Shown here piece by piece: positions 55,840 through 63,887 of a stretch of 64,000 bases of DNA; the stretch's first letter is position 1; every line of letters begins with the position of its first letter. The notes below the pieces were generated by a model. It was not told the origin of the DNA. It ran no database searches and saw only the letters and a list, made by a program, of their open reading frames with translations. Made by a program: the position numbers and the translations under genes. Source of the stretch: UBA964 sp031382085 (lineage in GTDB: Bacteria > Pseudomonadota > Gammaproteobacteria > Steroidobacterales > Steroidobacteraceae); NCBI GenBank assembly GCA_031382085.1, contig JANMYM010000019.1, positions 66,385 through 130,384 on the forward strand, written 5' to 3'.

Positions 55840-58587
55840 ATGTCGAAGAATATTGGCTACGCCAGTTTGTTAGCTGCGGGCACTGCCCTTGTGCTGAGTA
55901 CGACCGCGTGGGCGGCCGGGCCGGCGCTGCCGGCGGGGGTGCAAAAGGTCACTGCGGTCGAGGGCATCACCGAGTATCGGCTCGCCAACGGTCTGCGGGT
56001 GCTTTTGTTCCCTGATCTGTCGAAGCAGACTGCCACCGTCAACATCACCTATCTGGTCGGCTCTCGACATGAGAGTTACGGCGAGACCGGCATGGCGCAT
56101 TTGCTCGAGCACATGCTGTTCAAGGGCACGCCCAGGCACCCTAACATCCCCAAGGAACTGACCGAGCGCGGCACAAGGCCTAACGGCACCACCTCCTTCG
56201 ACCGCACCAACTACTTCGAGACGTTTGCGGCGACTGAGGACAATCTGCGTTGGGCGCTGGAGCTTGAAGCCGATCGCATGGTGAATTCGTTCGTAGCCAG
56301 GAAGGACCTGGACACCGAAATGACGGTGGTGCGAAACGAATTCGAGATGGGTGAGAACAATCCGGCGGCGGTGCTGCAACAGCGGGTGATGTCGACCGCC
56401 TATCTGTGGCACAACTACGGCAACAGCCCGATCGGCTCGCGCGCCGACGTTGAGAATGTGCCGATTGAGCGACTGCAGAATTTCTATCGCACCTGGTATC
56501 AGCCCGACAATGCGGTGCTGATGGTCGCCGGCAAATTCGATACGGCCAAAGCACTGGTCCTGGTGAGCGAATTTTTCGCGCCTGTCCCCAAACCGACGCG
56601 CGTGCTGCCCACGTTTTACACGGTCGAACCTGCGCAGGATGGTGAGCGCAGTGTCAGCCTGCGGCGCGTATCGGACACGCAGTTCGCCATGGCCGCCTAC
56701 CACATCCCGCCCGCTTCGCATCCGGATGCGGCCGCGCTCGATCTACTAACAACGCTGTTGGGCGACGAGCCCACGGGGCGACTCTACAAGAGCCTGGTCG
56801 AGACCAGGCAGGCGGCCGGTGTCTTTGCCTATACAGGGCTGCAATACGATCCGGGCGTGATCGTGGTCGGTGCCCAGGTGCGCAAGGATGCGAGCCTGGA
56901 TACGGCGCGCGACAGCCTGATAAAGACCATGGACAACCTGGCTAACACGCCTGTCACCCGCGAGGAACTGGAGCGGGCGCGCGCGCAGGAACTCAATCGG
57001 ATCGAACTCGCGCTGAATAATTCCGAGCAGGTCGGCCTGTTGCTCAGCGAGTGGATCGGCATGGGCGACTGGCGTCTTTTTTTCGTGCATCGCGATCAAA
57101 TGCGCGCCGTCAGGATCGACGACCTGAATCGTGTCACCGCTAAATACCTGACAGCTGTCAATCGCACGCTGGGTCTCGCCTACTCGAGCGACACGCCGAG
57201 CCGAGTCGATATTCCGGTCGGTGTCGACGTCGCAAGTCTGGTCCGCGACTACAAGGGCGATGCAAGCAAGAGCGAGGGCGAGGTCTTTGATCCCTCGCCG
57301 GCTAACATCGATGCGCGCACCCAGCGCAGCCAGCTACCGGGCGGCCTGCAGCTTGCGCTGCTGCCAAAAAAAACCCGTGGTGGTTCGGTGCACGTCAATC
57401 TGACTCTGCGAACAGGAGACCTGCAGTCGCTGACAGGACAACGCGCGGCCGCATCACTGGCCGGCGCAATGCTGATGCGTGGCACGACTACGCGCACACG
57501 CGCGCAGCTCAACGATGAATTCGACCGGCTGAAGTCCCGCGTCAATGTCAGCGCTACCGCCACGGCCGCAACCGCTTCGGTGGAAACGACCCGCGAGAAT
57601 CTGCCAGCGGTCCTCACCTTGTTAGCCGAAGTGCTGCAGAAACCTGCCTTCACACTGGCCGAATTCGAGCTTGCGAAACAGGAGCGCCTCGCGAGCCTGG
57701 AGGAGCAAGGCAAGGAACCCATGGTGTTGGCGCCGAATGCACTGCTGCGACGCATCGCTCCTTATGAAACGAGCGACATTCGTTCGAACCTGAGCATCGA
57801 GCAGCTGGCTGCGGAAACGAGTGCCACCACGCTTGAGCAGGCGCGGGACTTTCACCGCAATTTCCTCGGCGCGTCCGCCGGTGAACTGGCGGTGGTCGGC
57901 GATTTCGACAGCAAGGCAATTGCCGCGCTGACCGCAAGGCTGTTCCAGAACTGGAAAAGCCGCCAACGATTCACGCGGGTGCCGCGCCTCTATTTTGACG
58001 TGGCGGCAGGCAGTGAAACCATCCTGACGCCGGACAAGGCCAATGCATTCCTCATGGCGGGTATCAATCTCAAGCTGCGCGACGACGATGCGGACTACCC
58101 GGCCATCGCGCTCACCAACTATCTGTTAGGCGGCGGGTTCCTCAATTCGCGTCTCGCCATGCGGCTGCGGCAACAGGATGGCTTCAGCTATGACGCCGGA
58201 TCACAACTGCAGGTCAGCTCGCTGGACACGACCGGCACGCTCTTGTGTTATGCCATCTTTGCGCCGCAGAACGCGGCGCGGGTTGAGACCGGCCTGCGCG
58301 AAGAACTGCAGCGGCTGATCAAGGACGGGTTCAGCGCCGCGGAACTCGACGCCGCGAAACCCGGTTGGCTGCAATCACGGCAGGTGAGCCGCGCGCAGGA
58401 CAATGAGCTAGGCCGCGCGTTGACGAATTCCCTGTTCCTCAAGCGCACGCTGGCCTGGGATGCAGCACTCGAGCAGAAAGTCGCGGCGCTGACGGCGGAC
58501 GCAGTCAACGCGGCGCTGCGCCGCCATCTGACCATGGACAAACTGACGGTCGTCAAAGCAGGCGATTTCGACAAAAAACAACCTTGA
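55840..58587 (+). CDS. M16 family zinc metallopeptidase, exported
   Basis: 915 residues with signal peptide ending at TTAWAAG. The two tandem M16 halves have the inverted zinc motif HxxEH as HLLEH (about residue 87) with the downstream Glu in VVRNEFEM (about residue 166). The second half lacks the motif, as usual for the inactive half. It is a pitrilysin/insulinase-type periplasmic peptidase. A GGAAAGCAGGAAATC-type leader sits between ispB and the ATG. Confidence 0.92.
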   Translation: MSKNIGYASLLAAGTALVLSTTAWAAGPALPAGVQKVTAVEGITEYRLANGLRVLLFPDLSKQTATVNITYLVGSRHESYGETGMAHLLEHMLFKGTPRHPNIPKELTERGTRPNGTTSFDRTNYFETFAATEDNLRWALELEADRMVNSFVARKDLDTEMTVVRNEFEMGENNPAAVLQQRVMSTAYLWHNYGNSPIGSRADVENVPIERLQNFYRTWYQPDNAVLMVAGKFDTAKALVLVSEFFAPVPKPTRVLPTFYTVEPAQDGERSVSLRRVSDTQFAMAAYHIPPASHPDAAALDLLTTLLGDEPTGRLYKSLVETRQAAGVFAYTGLQYDPGVIVVGAQVRKDASLDTARDSLIKTMDNLANTPVTREELERARAQELNRIELALNNSEQVGLLLSEWIGMGDWRLFFVHRDQMRAVRIDDLNRVTAKYLTAVNRTLGLAYSSDTPSRVDIPVGVDVASLVRDYKGDASKSEGEVFDPSPANIDARTQRSQLPGGLQLALLPKKTRGGSVHVNLTLRTGDLQSLTGQRAAASLAGAMLMRGTTTRTRAQLNDEFDRLKSRVNVSATATAATASVETTRENLPAVLTLLAEVLQKPAFTLAEFELAKQERLASLEEQGKEPMVLAPNALLRRIAPYETSDIRSNLSIEQLAAETSATTLEQARDFHRNFLGASAGELAVVGDFDSKAIAALTARLFQNWKSRQRFTRVPRLYFDVAAGSETILTPDKANAFLMAGINLKLRDDDADYPAIALTNYLLGGGFLNSRLAMRLRQQDGFSYDAGSQLQVSSLDTTGTLLCYAIFAPQNAARVETGLREELQRLIKDGFSAAELDAAKPGWLQSRQVSRAQDNELGRALTNSLFLKRTLAWDAALEQKVAALTADAVNAALRRHLTMDKLTVVKAGDFDKKQP

Positions 58588-58599
58588 AGGAGCGCAACC

Positions 58600-59718
58600 A
58601 TGGCCGAGACACTCTGGATCGGAACGCGTAAGGGCTTGTTCGCACTGCGGCGCACCGGTGGCCGCTGGAAGCTAACAGGGCCGCAGATGCTGGGCCACAT
58701 CATCCACCACGTTGTGCAGGATCCGCGCGATCCCAAACGCCATGTGATGGCGGCCAAGACCGGCCATCTCGGCCCCACGGTGTACACGTCGAGCAATCGC
58801 GGCAAGACCTGGGTCGAGGCCAAGAAACCGCCTGCGTTTCCGAAAGCAGCCGAGCCGTTGCCCGAAGGAAAGAAGGCCAAGGCTGTCGATGTGGTTTTCT
58901 ATATCACGCCTGGCCACAACAGTGAGCCCGGTGCCTGGTTTGCGGGCACCGCGCCAGCGGGATTGTTTCGCTCTGAAGACCATGGTGTCAGCTGGTCACC
59001 GGTTTCGGGGTTCAACGACCACCCTAACAACCCGAAGTGGGCAGCAGGCATTGCGTCACCTGCCGGCGAGGTGCTGCACTCGATCCTCGTCGATCCGCGC
59101 GATGCCAAACATCTCTACCTGTCGATCTCGGTTGGCGGCAGCTTTGAGTCGACCGACGGCGGCAAGGGCTGGGCACCTATTAACCAGGGCGTCATGGTTG
59201 TGTTTGGCCCTGAGTCCTATCCTGAATTCGGCCAGGACCCGCACTGCATGACGATGCACCCGAAGTTTCCGGACCGTCTCTACCAGCAGAATCACTGCGG
59301 CATTTATCGCCTCGACCGTCCCGGACGGAACTGGACCCGCATCGGCGACAACATGCCGAAGAAAATCGGCGACATCGGATTTCCCATCGTGCTGCATCCC
59401 GAGAACCCGGACATGGCCTGGGTGTTCCCGATGGACGGCACGACGGTCTGGCCGCGCACTGCAGTCGATGGCAAGCCCGCCGTGTATCGCACCGCTAACG
59501 GCGGCAAGAGCTGGCAGCGCCAGGACGCCGGATTTCCGCGCTCGCAGGCCTGGTGGACGGTGCTGCGCCAGGCCATGTGTCGCGACAACGGCAAGGGCCC
59601 CGGCCTTTATTTCGGCACCACGGCGGGCGAAATTTGGGGTTCGGCTAACGGCGGCGCGCGCTGGCGCTGTCTCGCGCGGCATCTGCCGCAGATTTATTCG
59701 CTGACGTTGGCGAGTTAG
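58600..59718 (+). CDS. BNR/VPS10-like beta-propeller protein
   Basis: 372 residues. No signal peptide, so cytoplasmic. It contains repeated Asp-box (S-x-D-x-G-x-x-W) blades: SNRGKTWVEA, SEDHGVSWSPV, STDGGKGWAPI and ANGGKSWQRQD. Often annotated as sialidase-like, but glycosidase catalytic residues are not evident. It is followed after four bases by a MoaD-like gene and then MoeB-rhodanese, an arrangement suggesting a shared pathway. The role is unknown. Confidence 0.85.
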   Translation: MAETLWIGTRKGLFALRRTGGRWKLTGPQMLGHIIHHVVQDPRDPKRHVMAAKTGHLGPTVYTSSNRGKTWVEAKKPPAFPKAAEPLPEGKKAKAVDVVFYITPGHNSEPGAWFAGTAPAGLFRSEDHGVSWSPVSGFNDHPNNPKWAAGIASPAGEVLHSILVDPRDAKHLYLSISVGGSFESTDGGKGWAPINQGVMVVFGPESYPEFGQDPHCMTMHPKFPDRLYQQNHCGIYRLDRPGRNWTRIGDNMPKKIGDIGFPIVLHPENPDMAWVFPMDGTTVWPRTAVDGKPAVYRTANGGKSWQRQDAGFPRSQAWWTVLRQAMCRDNGKGPGLYFGTTAGEIWGSANGGARWRCLARHLPQIYSLTLAS

Positions 59719-59722
59719 GCCG

Positions 59723-59992
59723 ATGACTCGCTGCAAAGTCCGCGTCGCAAGTCCGCTGCGTTCCTATACCGGGAACGCCGCGGAAGTGCGCGGCAGCGGC
59801 GGCAGTTTGTGCGAGGTGCTGGCACAGCTCGAGCGTGACTATCCTGGCATGCGTTTCCGGATGATCGACGAGCAGGACGCGATCCGGCCGCACATCCGCC
59901 TGTTCGTCAACAGCAACGAGGCCCTGAATATCGATGCCACCGTACGCGATGGCGACACCGTGCACCTGATCTGCGCACTGAGCGGCGGCTGA
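59723..59992 (+). CDS. MoaD/ThiS-family sulfur-carrier protein
   Basis: 89 residues in a beta-grasp fold. The C-terminus ends in the di-glycine tail ALSGG needed for adenylation and thiocarboxylation. VLAQLERDYPGMRFRMIDE and HIRLFVNSN resemble MoaD-like proteins outside the molybdopterin operon. The partner is the E1-like enzyme encoded four bases downstream; no other molybdopterin genes are near, so its sulfur acceptor is open. Confidence 0.9.
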   Translation: MTRCKVRVASPLRSYTGNAAEVRGSGGSLCEVLAQLERDYPGMRFRMIDEQDAIRPHIRLFVNSNEALNIDATVRDGDTVHLICALSGG

Positions 59993-59996
59993 CCCA

Positions 59997-61136
59997 ATGA
60001 ACCAGCACCCCGAACTGACCAAGGCCGACCGCGAGCGCTACCACCGCCATCTCGTGTTAGGCGAATTCGGCGAGGCCGGCCAGCAAAAACTGAAGGCGGC
60101 GCGCGTGTTGATCGTCGGCGGCGGCGGATTGGGCTCTCCTGCAGCGCTCTACCTCGCCGCAGCCGGTGTCGGCACACTGGGCATCGTGGATTTCGACACC
60201 GTCGATGTCACCAACCTGCAGCGCCAGGTGCTGTATTCGCAAGCCGATGTCGGCGTGCCCAAGGTAACTGCCGCAGCTGCGCGCCTCAGGGCCCTCAATC
60301 CGCTGATCGATGTGCAGGCACACGAATCGGAAGTGACCGCGGCTAACGTGATGCAACTCATCAAGCCCTACGATCTAATCGTCGATGGCAGCGACCGGCT
60401 CAGCACGCGCTACCAGGTCAACGACGCCTGCGTGCTGCAGAAGAAGATGCTGGTGTCGGCGGCGATCTACCGTTTCGAGGGCCAGACCTTCAGCTACGTG
60501 CCGGACCGCGGCCCCTGCTACCGCTGTGTGTTTTCGAATGCCGCCGAAGGCGTTACACCCAATTGCGCCGAGGCCGGCGTGTTAGGCGTACTGCCCGGCA
60601 TCCTGGGCACCATCCAGGCAACCGAAGCCATCAAGCTGCTGACCGGTATCGGCGAGCCGCTCGTGGGCCGACTGCTGATATTCGATGCGCTCACGATGCG
60701 ATTCGATGAATTCAAGGTTTCGCGCCGCAAGGACTGCGCGGTCTGCGGCGAGCGCCCGACAATCACGAAGCCCGTGGATACGGTCGCGCCAACCTGCAAT
60801 GCCGAGCAGCGTGCGCGCATCCGGCAACTGAGTGCAGCAGCGCTGCCAGCGCAGCTAACAAGCCTGCGCCTGATCGACGTGCGCGAAGCGCACGAATATG
60901 CAGTCCAGCATCTACCCGGCAGCGAGAACCTGCCGCTCTCCCGACTGGCCGCCGGGCTCCCCGCACTCATCGCGCATGCCGGCCCAGTGCTGTTTCTATG
61001 CCGCAGCGGCGGCCGCAGCCAAAAGGCCTGCGAGCAGGCGGTACTCGCAGGCCTGGTCAATGTCGTCAATCTCGAAGGTGGCTTGTTAGCCTGGGCGCGC
61101 GATGTTGCGCAGACCTTCAAGGTTGCCGCACCCTAG
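59997..61136 (+). CDS. MoeB/MoeZ-type E1-like enzyme with rhodanese domain
   Basis: 379 residues. The adenylation domain at about 10-255 has nucleotide site VGGGGLGSPAALYLAAAG, Arg-finger region NLQRQVLY, and the zinc cysteine pairs CYRC and CAVC. The C-terminal rhodanese at about 275-375 has active loop LFLCRSGGRSQ with the catalytic Cys near 335. It should adenylate the C-terminal glycine of the MoaD-like partner and sulfurate it. The next gene is about 490 bases away and unrelated. Confidence 0.93.
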   Translation: MNQHPELTKADRERYHRHLVLGEFGEAGQQKLKAARVLIVGGGGLGSPAALYLAAAGVGTLGIVDFDTVDVTNLQRQVLYSQADVGVPKVTAAAARLRALNPLIDVQAHESEVTAANVMQLIKPYDLIVDGSDRLSTRYQVNDACVLQKKMLVSAAIYRFEGQTFSYVPDRGPCYRCVFSNAAEGVTPNCAEAGVLGVLPGILGTIQATEAIKLLTGIGEPLVGRLLIFDALTMRFDEFKVSRRKDCAVCGERPTITKPVDTVAPTCNAEQRARIRQLSAAALPAQLTSLRLIDVREAHEYAVQHLPGSENLPLSRLAAGLPALIAHAGPVLFLCRSGGRSQKACEQAVLAGLVNVVNLEGGLLAWARDVAQTFKVAAP

Positions 61137-61628
61137 ACGGGCATCTCGAATCCGGGTGTAAGTCGGCCAAACGCGGTCCGGCGTTTTCTCAGGTCCGTTG
61201 CAATTCATCGACATTTTTCGGATTGCAGCAGAAAACGTCGAACTTATTTACATCCGCTGCGGACTGCCGCAGCGCGCGCCTCAAGGACCATAACCTGTTG
61301 ATTTTATGATTCTTTTAGTACGCGTCGGCTCGGTCAATATGACGACCCTGTGCTTGCTGTCCGTCATACGCGAAGCAGATCCAACAGTCATTTGCCAACA
61401 AAAACAGCCGATCAGCAGGAAAACTGCGGTGAAACACTACTGTGGCCAGAAAATCGTCGGAAAATTTTACACAAAACGTTGGGTATGTCTGCGAACGATT
61501 GTTAATTGACTTTAGAAACATGAACTTAGCAGCCCGGCACGAAATATGCATCTGCTAACGCGACAGTCCAGTTTCACGATTTTTTTAAGAACAGTTCTAT
61601 TTTGCTGCGTCACTTCACGGAGATCAAA
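61137..61628. other. Intergenic region upstream of the PEP-CTERM gene
   Basis: Lower GC than its surroundings, with no convincing gene. It contains hairpin CGCTGCGG / CCGCAGCG at 61255-61274 (loop ACTG) without a T-run, so only a weak terminator candidate for the moeB trio. The sigma-54-type promoter at 61534-61551 lies within it. The 260 bases between the two could hold enhancer sites for an activator. Confidence 0.6.
61534..61551 (+). promoter_or_regulatory. Sigma-54 (RpoN) -24/-12 promoter
   Basis: CCGGCACGAAATATGCAT fits the consensus TGGCACG-N4-TTGCA, with the invariant GG (61536-61537) and GC (61548-61549) ten bases apart. Transcription would begin near 61561, giving a 5' leader of about 68 bases to the ATG at 61629. 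In studied bacteria PEP-CTERM genes are RpoN-controlled via PrsR. Confidence 0.7.
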
Positions 61629-62480
61629 ATGATGGAAAACACAGGCAAGCTTCGGAAAATCTCCGCAGCAATAGTTCGCACGACCATTGCGCTCCTCGGG
61701 TTGGCGGGCGCTGGTTCGGCATGGGCTGTACCAATCTACGCCAATAATGCTGGAGCTCCCAGAATCGACATTATCGACAGCACCACAATGACAACGACCA
61801 GTTCGTTCGTTATCAACGGCGGCTCTGGTAATGGCCGTGGAGTCGTGGTTGTCGGCAACACTTTGTATTTCACCCTGGCAAATTCCGGAAACGTCTACAC
61901 GCACGACCTGATTACCAATGTTGAGACCGTCGCGTTCAGTGTGGCTGGTGCATCGGGCCTTTCCACCATTGCGTGGGATGGCACAAGCTTCTGGATCGGT
62001 GACTATAGTGGCACCCAGAAAGCCTACAATGTCTCCACGACGGGGGCATTGCTCTCAACCATAACCCTGGGAAGTTGCACCTCCTTCTGTGACGGTCTGG
62101 AGTTCTTCCTGGTAGGCGGTCAGGGGCGTTTGATCTCCAACCGTGGAGACACGCAGTCCCCGGGCATCTACGACATTTACAACACTTCTGGAACGCTGCT
62201 GCAGTCCGCGTTCATTACGGTGTCGCAGAGCGGCCGCGGCATTGCGTTTGACGGAACCAATTTTTTCGTCGCAGGTTCCAACACCATCAGCACTTTCAAC
62301 GGCACCACTGGAGCGTTGATCGCCACCAACACGATCAGCGGAACTCATAATTTCGAGGATCTGTCGGTGGACTACACGCTGGTTCTGCCGCCTCCGACCG
62401 GTGTACCTGAGCCGGCCACCCTGGCCCTGCTCGGGCTCGGCTTGGCAGGAGTCGGGTTCCGTCGGCGCAAGAAAGCATAA
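61629..62480 (+). CDS. PEP-CTERM sorting-signal protein
   Basis: 283 residues from the ATG at 61629 with a GGAG ribosome-binding site. Signal peptide ends near SAWAVP. The mature part is a Ser/Thr/Gly-rich propeller-like repeat region with Cys at about 162 and 166. The C-terminus VPEPATLALLGLGLAGVGFRRRKKA is the PEP-CTERM tripartite signal for exosortase, so the protein is likely exported to the surface or exopolysaccharide matrix. No exosortase gene is in the window. Confidence 0.93.
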   Translation: MMENTGKLRKISAAIVRTTIALLGLAGAGSAWAVPIYANNAGAPRIDIIDSTTMTTTSSFVINGGSGNGRGVVVVGNTLYFTLANSGNVYTHDLITNVETVAFSVAGASGLSTIAWDGTSFWIGDYSGTQKAYNVSTTGALLSTITLGSCTSFCDGLEFFLVGGQGRLISNRGDTQSPGIYDIYNTSGTLLQSAFITVSQSGRGIAFDGTNFFVAGSNTISTFNGTTGALIATNTISGTHNFEDLSVDYTLVLPPPTGVPEPATLALLGLGLAGVGFRRRKKA

Positions 62481-62505
62481 TCAACACAAGCATAATCAAC
62501 ACAAG
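62476..62505. repeat. 15-base tandem duplication at the PEP-CTERM stop
   Basis: CATAATCAACACAAG is repeated exactly twice in tandem (62476-62490, 62491-62505). The first copy contains the stop codon, so the second is a non-coding duplicate of the gene end, resembling the lpd end repeat. Confidence 0.85.
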
Positions 62506-62514
62506 GTTGACCAG

Positions 62515-62543
62515 AGACCCCGCTTCGGCGGGGTCTTTTTTTT
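62515..62543 (+). terminator. Intrinsic terminator of the PEP-CTERM gene
   Basis: Stem AGACCCCGC / GCGGGGTCT with TTCG tetraloop (62515-62536), followed by an eight-base T-run. A textbook rho-independent terminator. Confidence 0.95.
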
Positions 62544-62572
62544 GACCGGTCTTTGTTGGTGACGGCGGGTTG

Positions 62573-63310
62573 TTAGCCTGGGCGCGCGTCGCCCGCGAAC
62601 TGAAACTCGAAAGCTGCCGAATCCGCGCCCGGAAGATCGCGCAGGCAGCGCACACGCGCACGCCCCGCCGCGATGAACCAGGTTTCCTGATGCAGCGGTC
62701 CCGGCGACTTGAACGCTGCCGGCTCGAGCAGCGCTGCACAATTACCCGGACGCGGATCGCGCACCGAGGCATAACGAATCAACTGCAGCGCCGGTTCCGA
62801 CGCGCGCGCCTGGGTCGCGAGTTGTTGCGTGGCACTGTAGTCGTCGGGATCCTTCCAGCGCCTTGCGTCACGCGACAGCGGCGGCTTCGTTAGATCGAGC
62901 GTCCGCGTGCTCTGCACTGCCGCGGTGAATGCTGTATGCGGCACAGGCCCGAGATCGGGCGTTCCCGGTGAATCGATCAGGAAGCGCTGGCGCCAGTAAC
63001 TTTTCTCCGCAAGGGCCGTACGCAGGTGTTCAGCGCCATACCAGACCCCCGCCGCCTGCGGCGCGCGAAAGCGTGAGCCCTGCGCCGGACGGTAGCGAAA
63101 CGGCGTGGCTAACAAATAATGCAGGGAAGAAACTGCGGCCGGCATCGCCGGCTTGCTCGCTTCCAGAACCTGCTCCAGCAGCGCCTGCTCAGCGAGCGAG
63201 CCCACAAGACGCATGGTTGAGGCAGTGTGCTGTGCCTCCACCACGCGCCACAGCGTGCGCGCGTAACGCCGCGCGTTAGACGCGAGCGCGGGCGGCGTCC
63301 AGGTAGTCAA
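62573..63310 (-). CDS. RES-domain toxin
   Basis: 245 residues from a TTG start, the second gene of a Xre-RES pair. RES toxins degrade NAD in studied systems. The RES region has R/Y/E positions in FRAPQAAGVWYGAEHLRTALAE and the late RPGNCAALLEPAAF box. The start overlaps the antitoxin by about 35 bases, suggesting coupled translation. An alternative later start cannot be excluded. Confidence 0.88.
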   Translation of the reverse strand: MTTWTPPALASNARRYARTLWRVVEAQHTASTMRLVGSLAEQALLEQVLEASKPAMPAAVSSLHYLLATPFRYRPAQGSRFRAPQAAGVWYGAEHLRTALAEKSYWRQRFLIDSPGTPDLGPVPHTAFTAAVQSTRTLDLTKPPLSRDARRWKDPDDYSATQQLATQARASEPALQLIRYASVRDPRPGNCAALLEPAAFKSPGPLHQETWFIAAGRARVRCLRDLPGADSAAFEFQFAGDARPG

Positions 63311-63662
63311 CCGTGCGCACCAGGCCGGTAAGATCGCGGATCAGTTCCTGAGGGACGCCGCCTAACGCAAGGTTGGGGCTGCGTAGCCAGGCGCGGGCCG
63401 CGGCATCGTTCGAGCCTACAATCGCATCCAGCGAACGGAACAGCCGCACGAACAGCGCAGCGAGTTCAAACGATTTGCTGGCTGGTTCCAGGCGCTTTTG
63501 ACCATGCGCCAGGCGCGAGACCGTCGCCGGGCTCAGGCCCAGCACCCGCGCCAGATCCGCCTGGGAGATCGCCAGACAGTCCGCCGCGCGTAGCGCAGCC
63601 TTGGCCAGCACCGCGCTCGCGTCGGCCGTGGAACGAGGTAAAGTGACAGCCCGGGTGGTCAT
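63276..63662 (-). CDS. Xre/MbcA/ParS-type antitoxin
   Basis: 128 residues. It contains an N-terminal Xre-like helix-turn-helix (SQADLARVLGLSPATVSRL) and a C-terminal toxin-binding DUF2384/MbcA-type region (SNDAAARAWLRSPNLALGG). It neutralises the RES toxin and probably autorepresses the operon through the operator at 63672-63691. The start is an ATG 10 bases from the promoter -10 hexamer, so the transcript is nearly leaderless. Confidence 0.9.
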   Translation of the reverse strand: MTTRAVTLPRSTADASAVLAKAALRAADCLAISQADLARVLGLSPATVSRLAHGQKRLEPASKSFELAALFVRLFRSLDAIVGSNDAAARAWLRSPNLALGGVPQELIRDLTGLVRTVDYLDAARARV

Positions 63663-63671
63663 TTCAGGTGC

Positions 63672-63701
63672 AATAATAGGGTTAGATTATTTCAACTGCA
63701 A
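63672..63701 (-). promoter_or_regulatory. Xre-RES promoter and operator
   Basis: On the minus strand, -35 TTGCAG (63696-63701) and -10 TATTAT (63673-63678) are 17 bases apart. A perfect inverted repeat AATAAT-N8-ATTATT (63672-63691) covers the -10, as expected for autorepression by the Xre-type antitoxin. Confidence 0.7.
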
Positions 63702-63715
63702 GGATGGGGTTCACG

Positions 63716-63744
63716 TTGAAGACCCCCACCCCATCGGCTAGAAT
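63716..63744 (+). promoter_or_regulatory. Sigma-70 promoter of tRNA-Pro
   Basis: -35 TTGAAG (63716-63721), 17-base spacer, -10 TAGAAT (63739-63744), followed by a GC-rich discriminator typical of stringently controlled stable-RNA promoters. It lies about 30 bases before the tRNA. Confidence 0.75.
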
Positions 63745-63773
63745 GCGCGCCCGCTCACGGCGGGCATCTAAAT

Positions 63774-63850
63774 CGGGATGTAGCTCAGCCTGGTAGAGCA
63801 CTACGTTCGGGACGTAGGAGTCGGAGGTTCAAATCCTCTCATCCCGACCA
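63774..63850 (+). tRNA. tRNA-Pro (anticodon CGG)
   Basis: 77-base cloverleaf with encoded CCA. The acceptor CGGGATG pairs with CATCCCG. The anticodon stem CTACG/CGTAG holds loop TTCGGGA, giving anticodon CGG for CCG proline. T arm GGTTCAAATC. An IS481-like element lies just downstream. Confidence 0.97.
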
Positions 63851-63887
63851 TTGATTTATGGTCTATTCCGGACAGATAGCTGACGGT

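Noticed and set aside
61255..61274. Hairpin CGCTGCGG/CCGCAGCG as a terminator
   Set aside because: Strong stem but no T-run on either strand, so termination cannot be claimed.
61306..61509. 67-codon plus-strand frame in the intergenic region
   Set aside because: No ribosome-binding site, no family resemblance, and it lies in a probable regulatory region.
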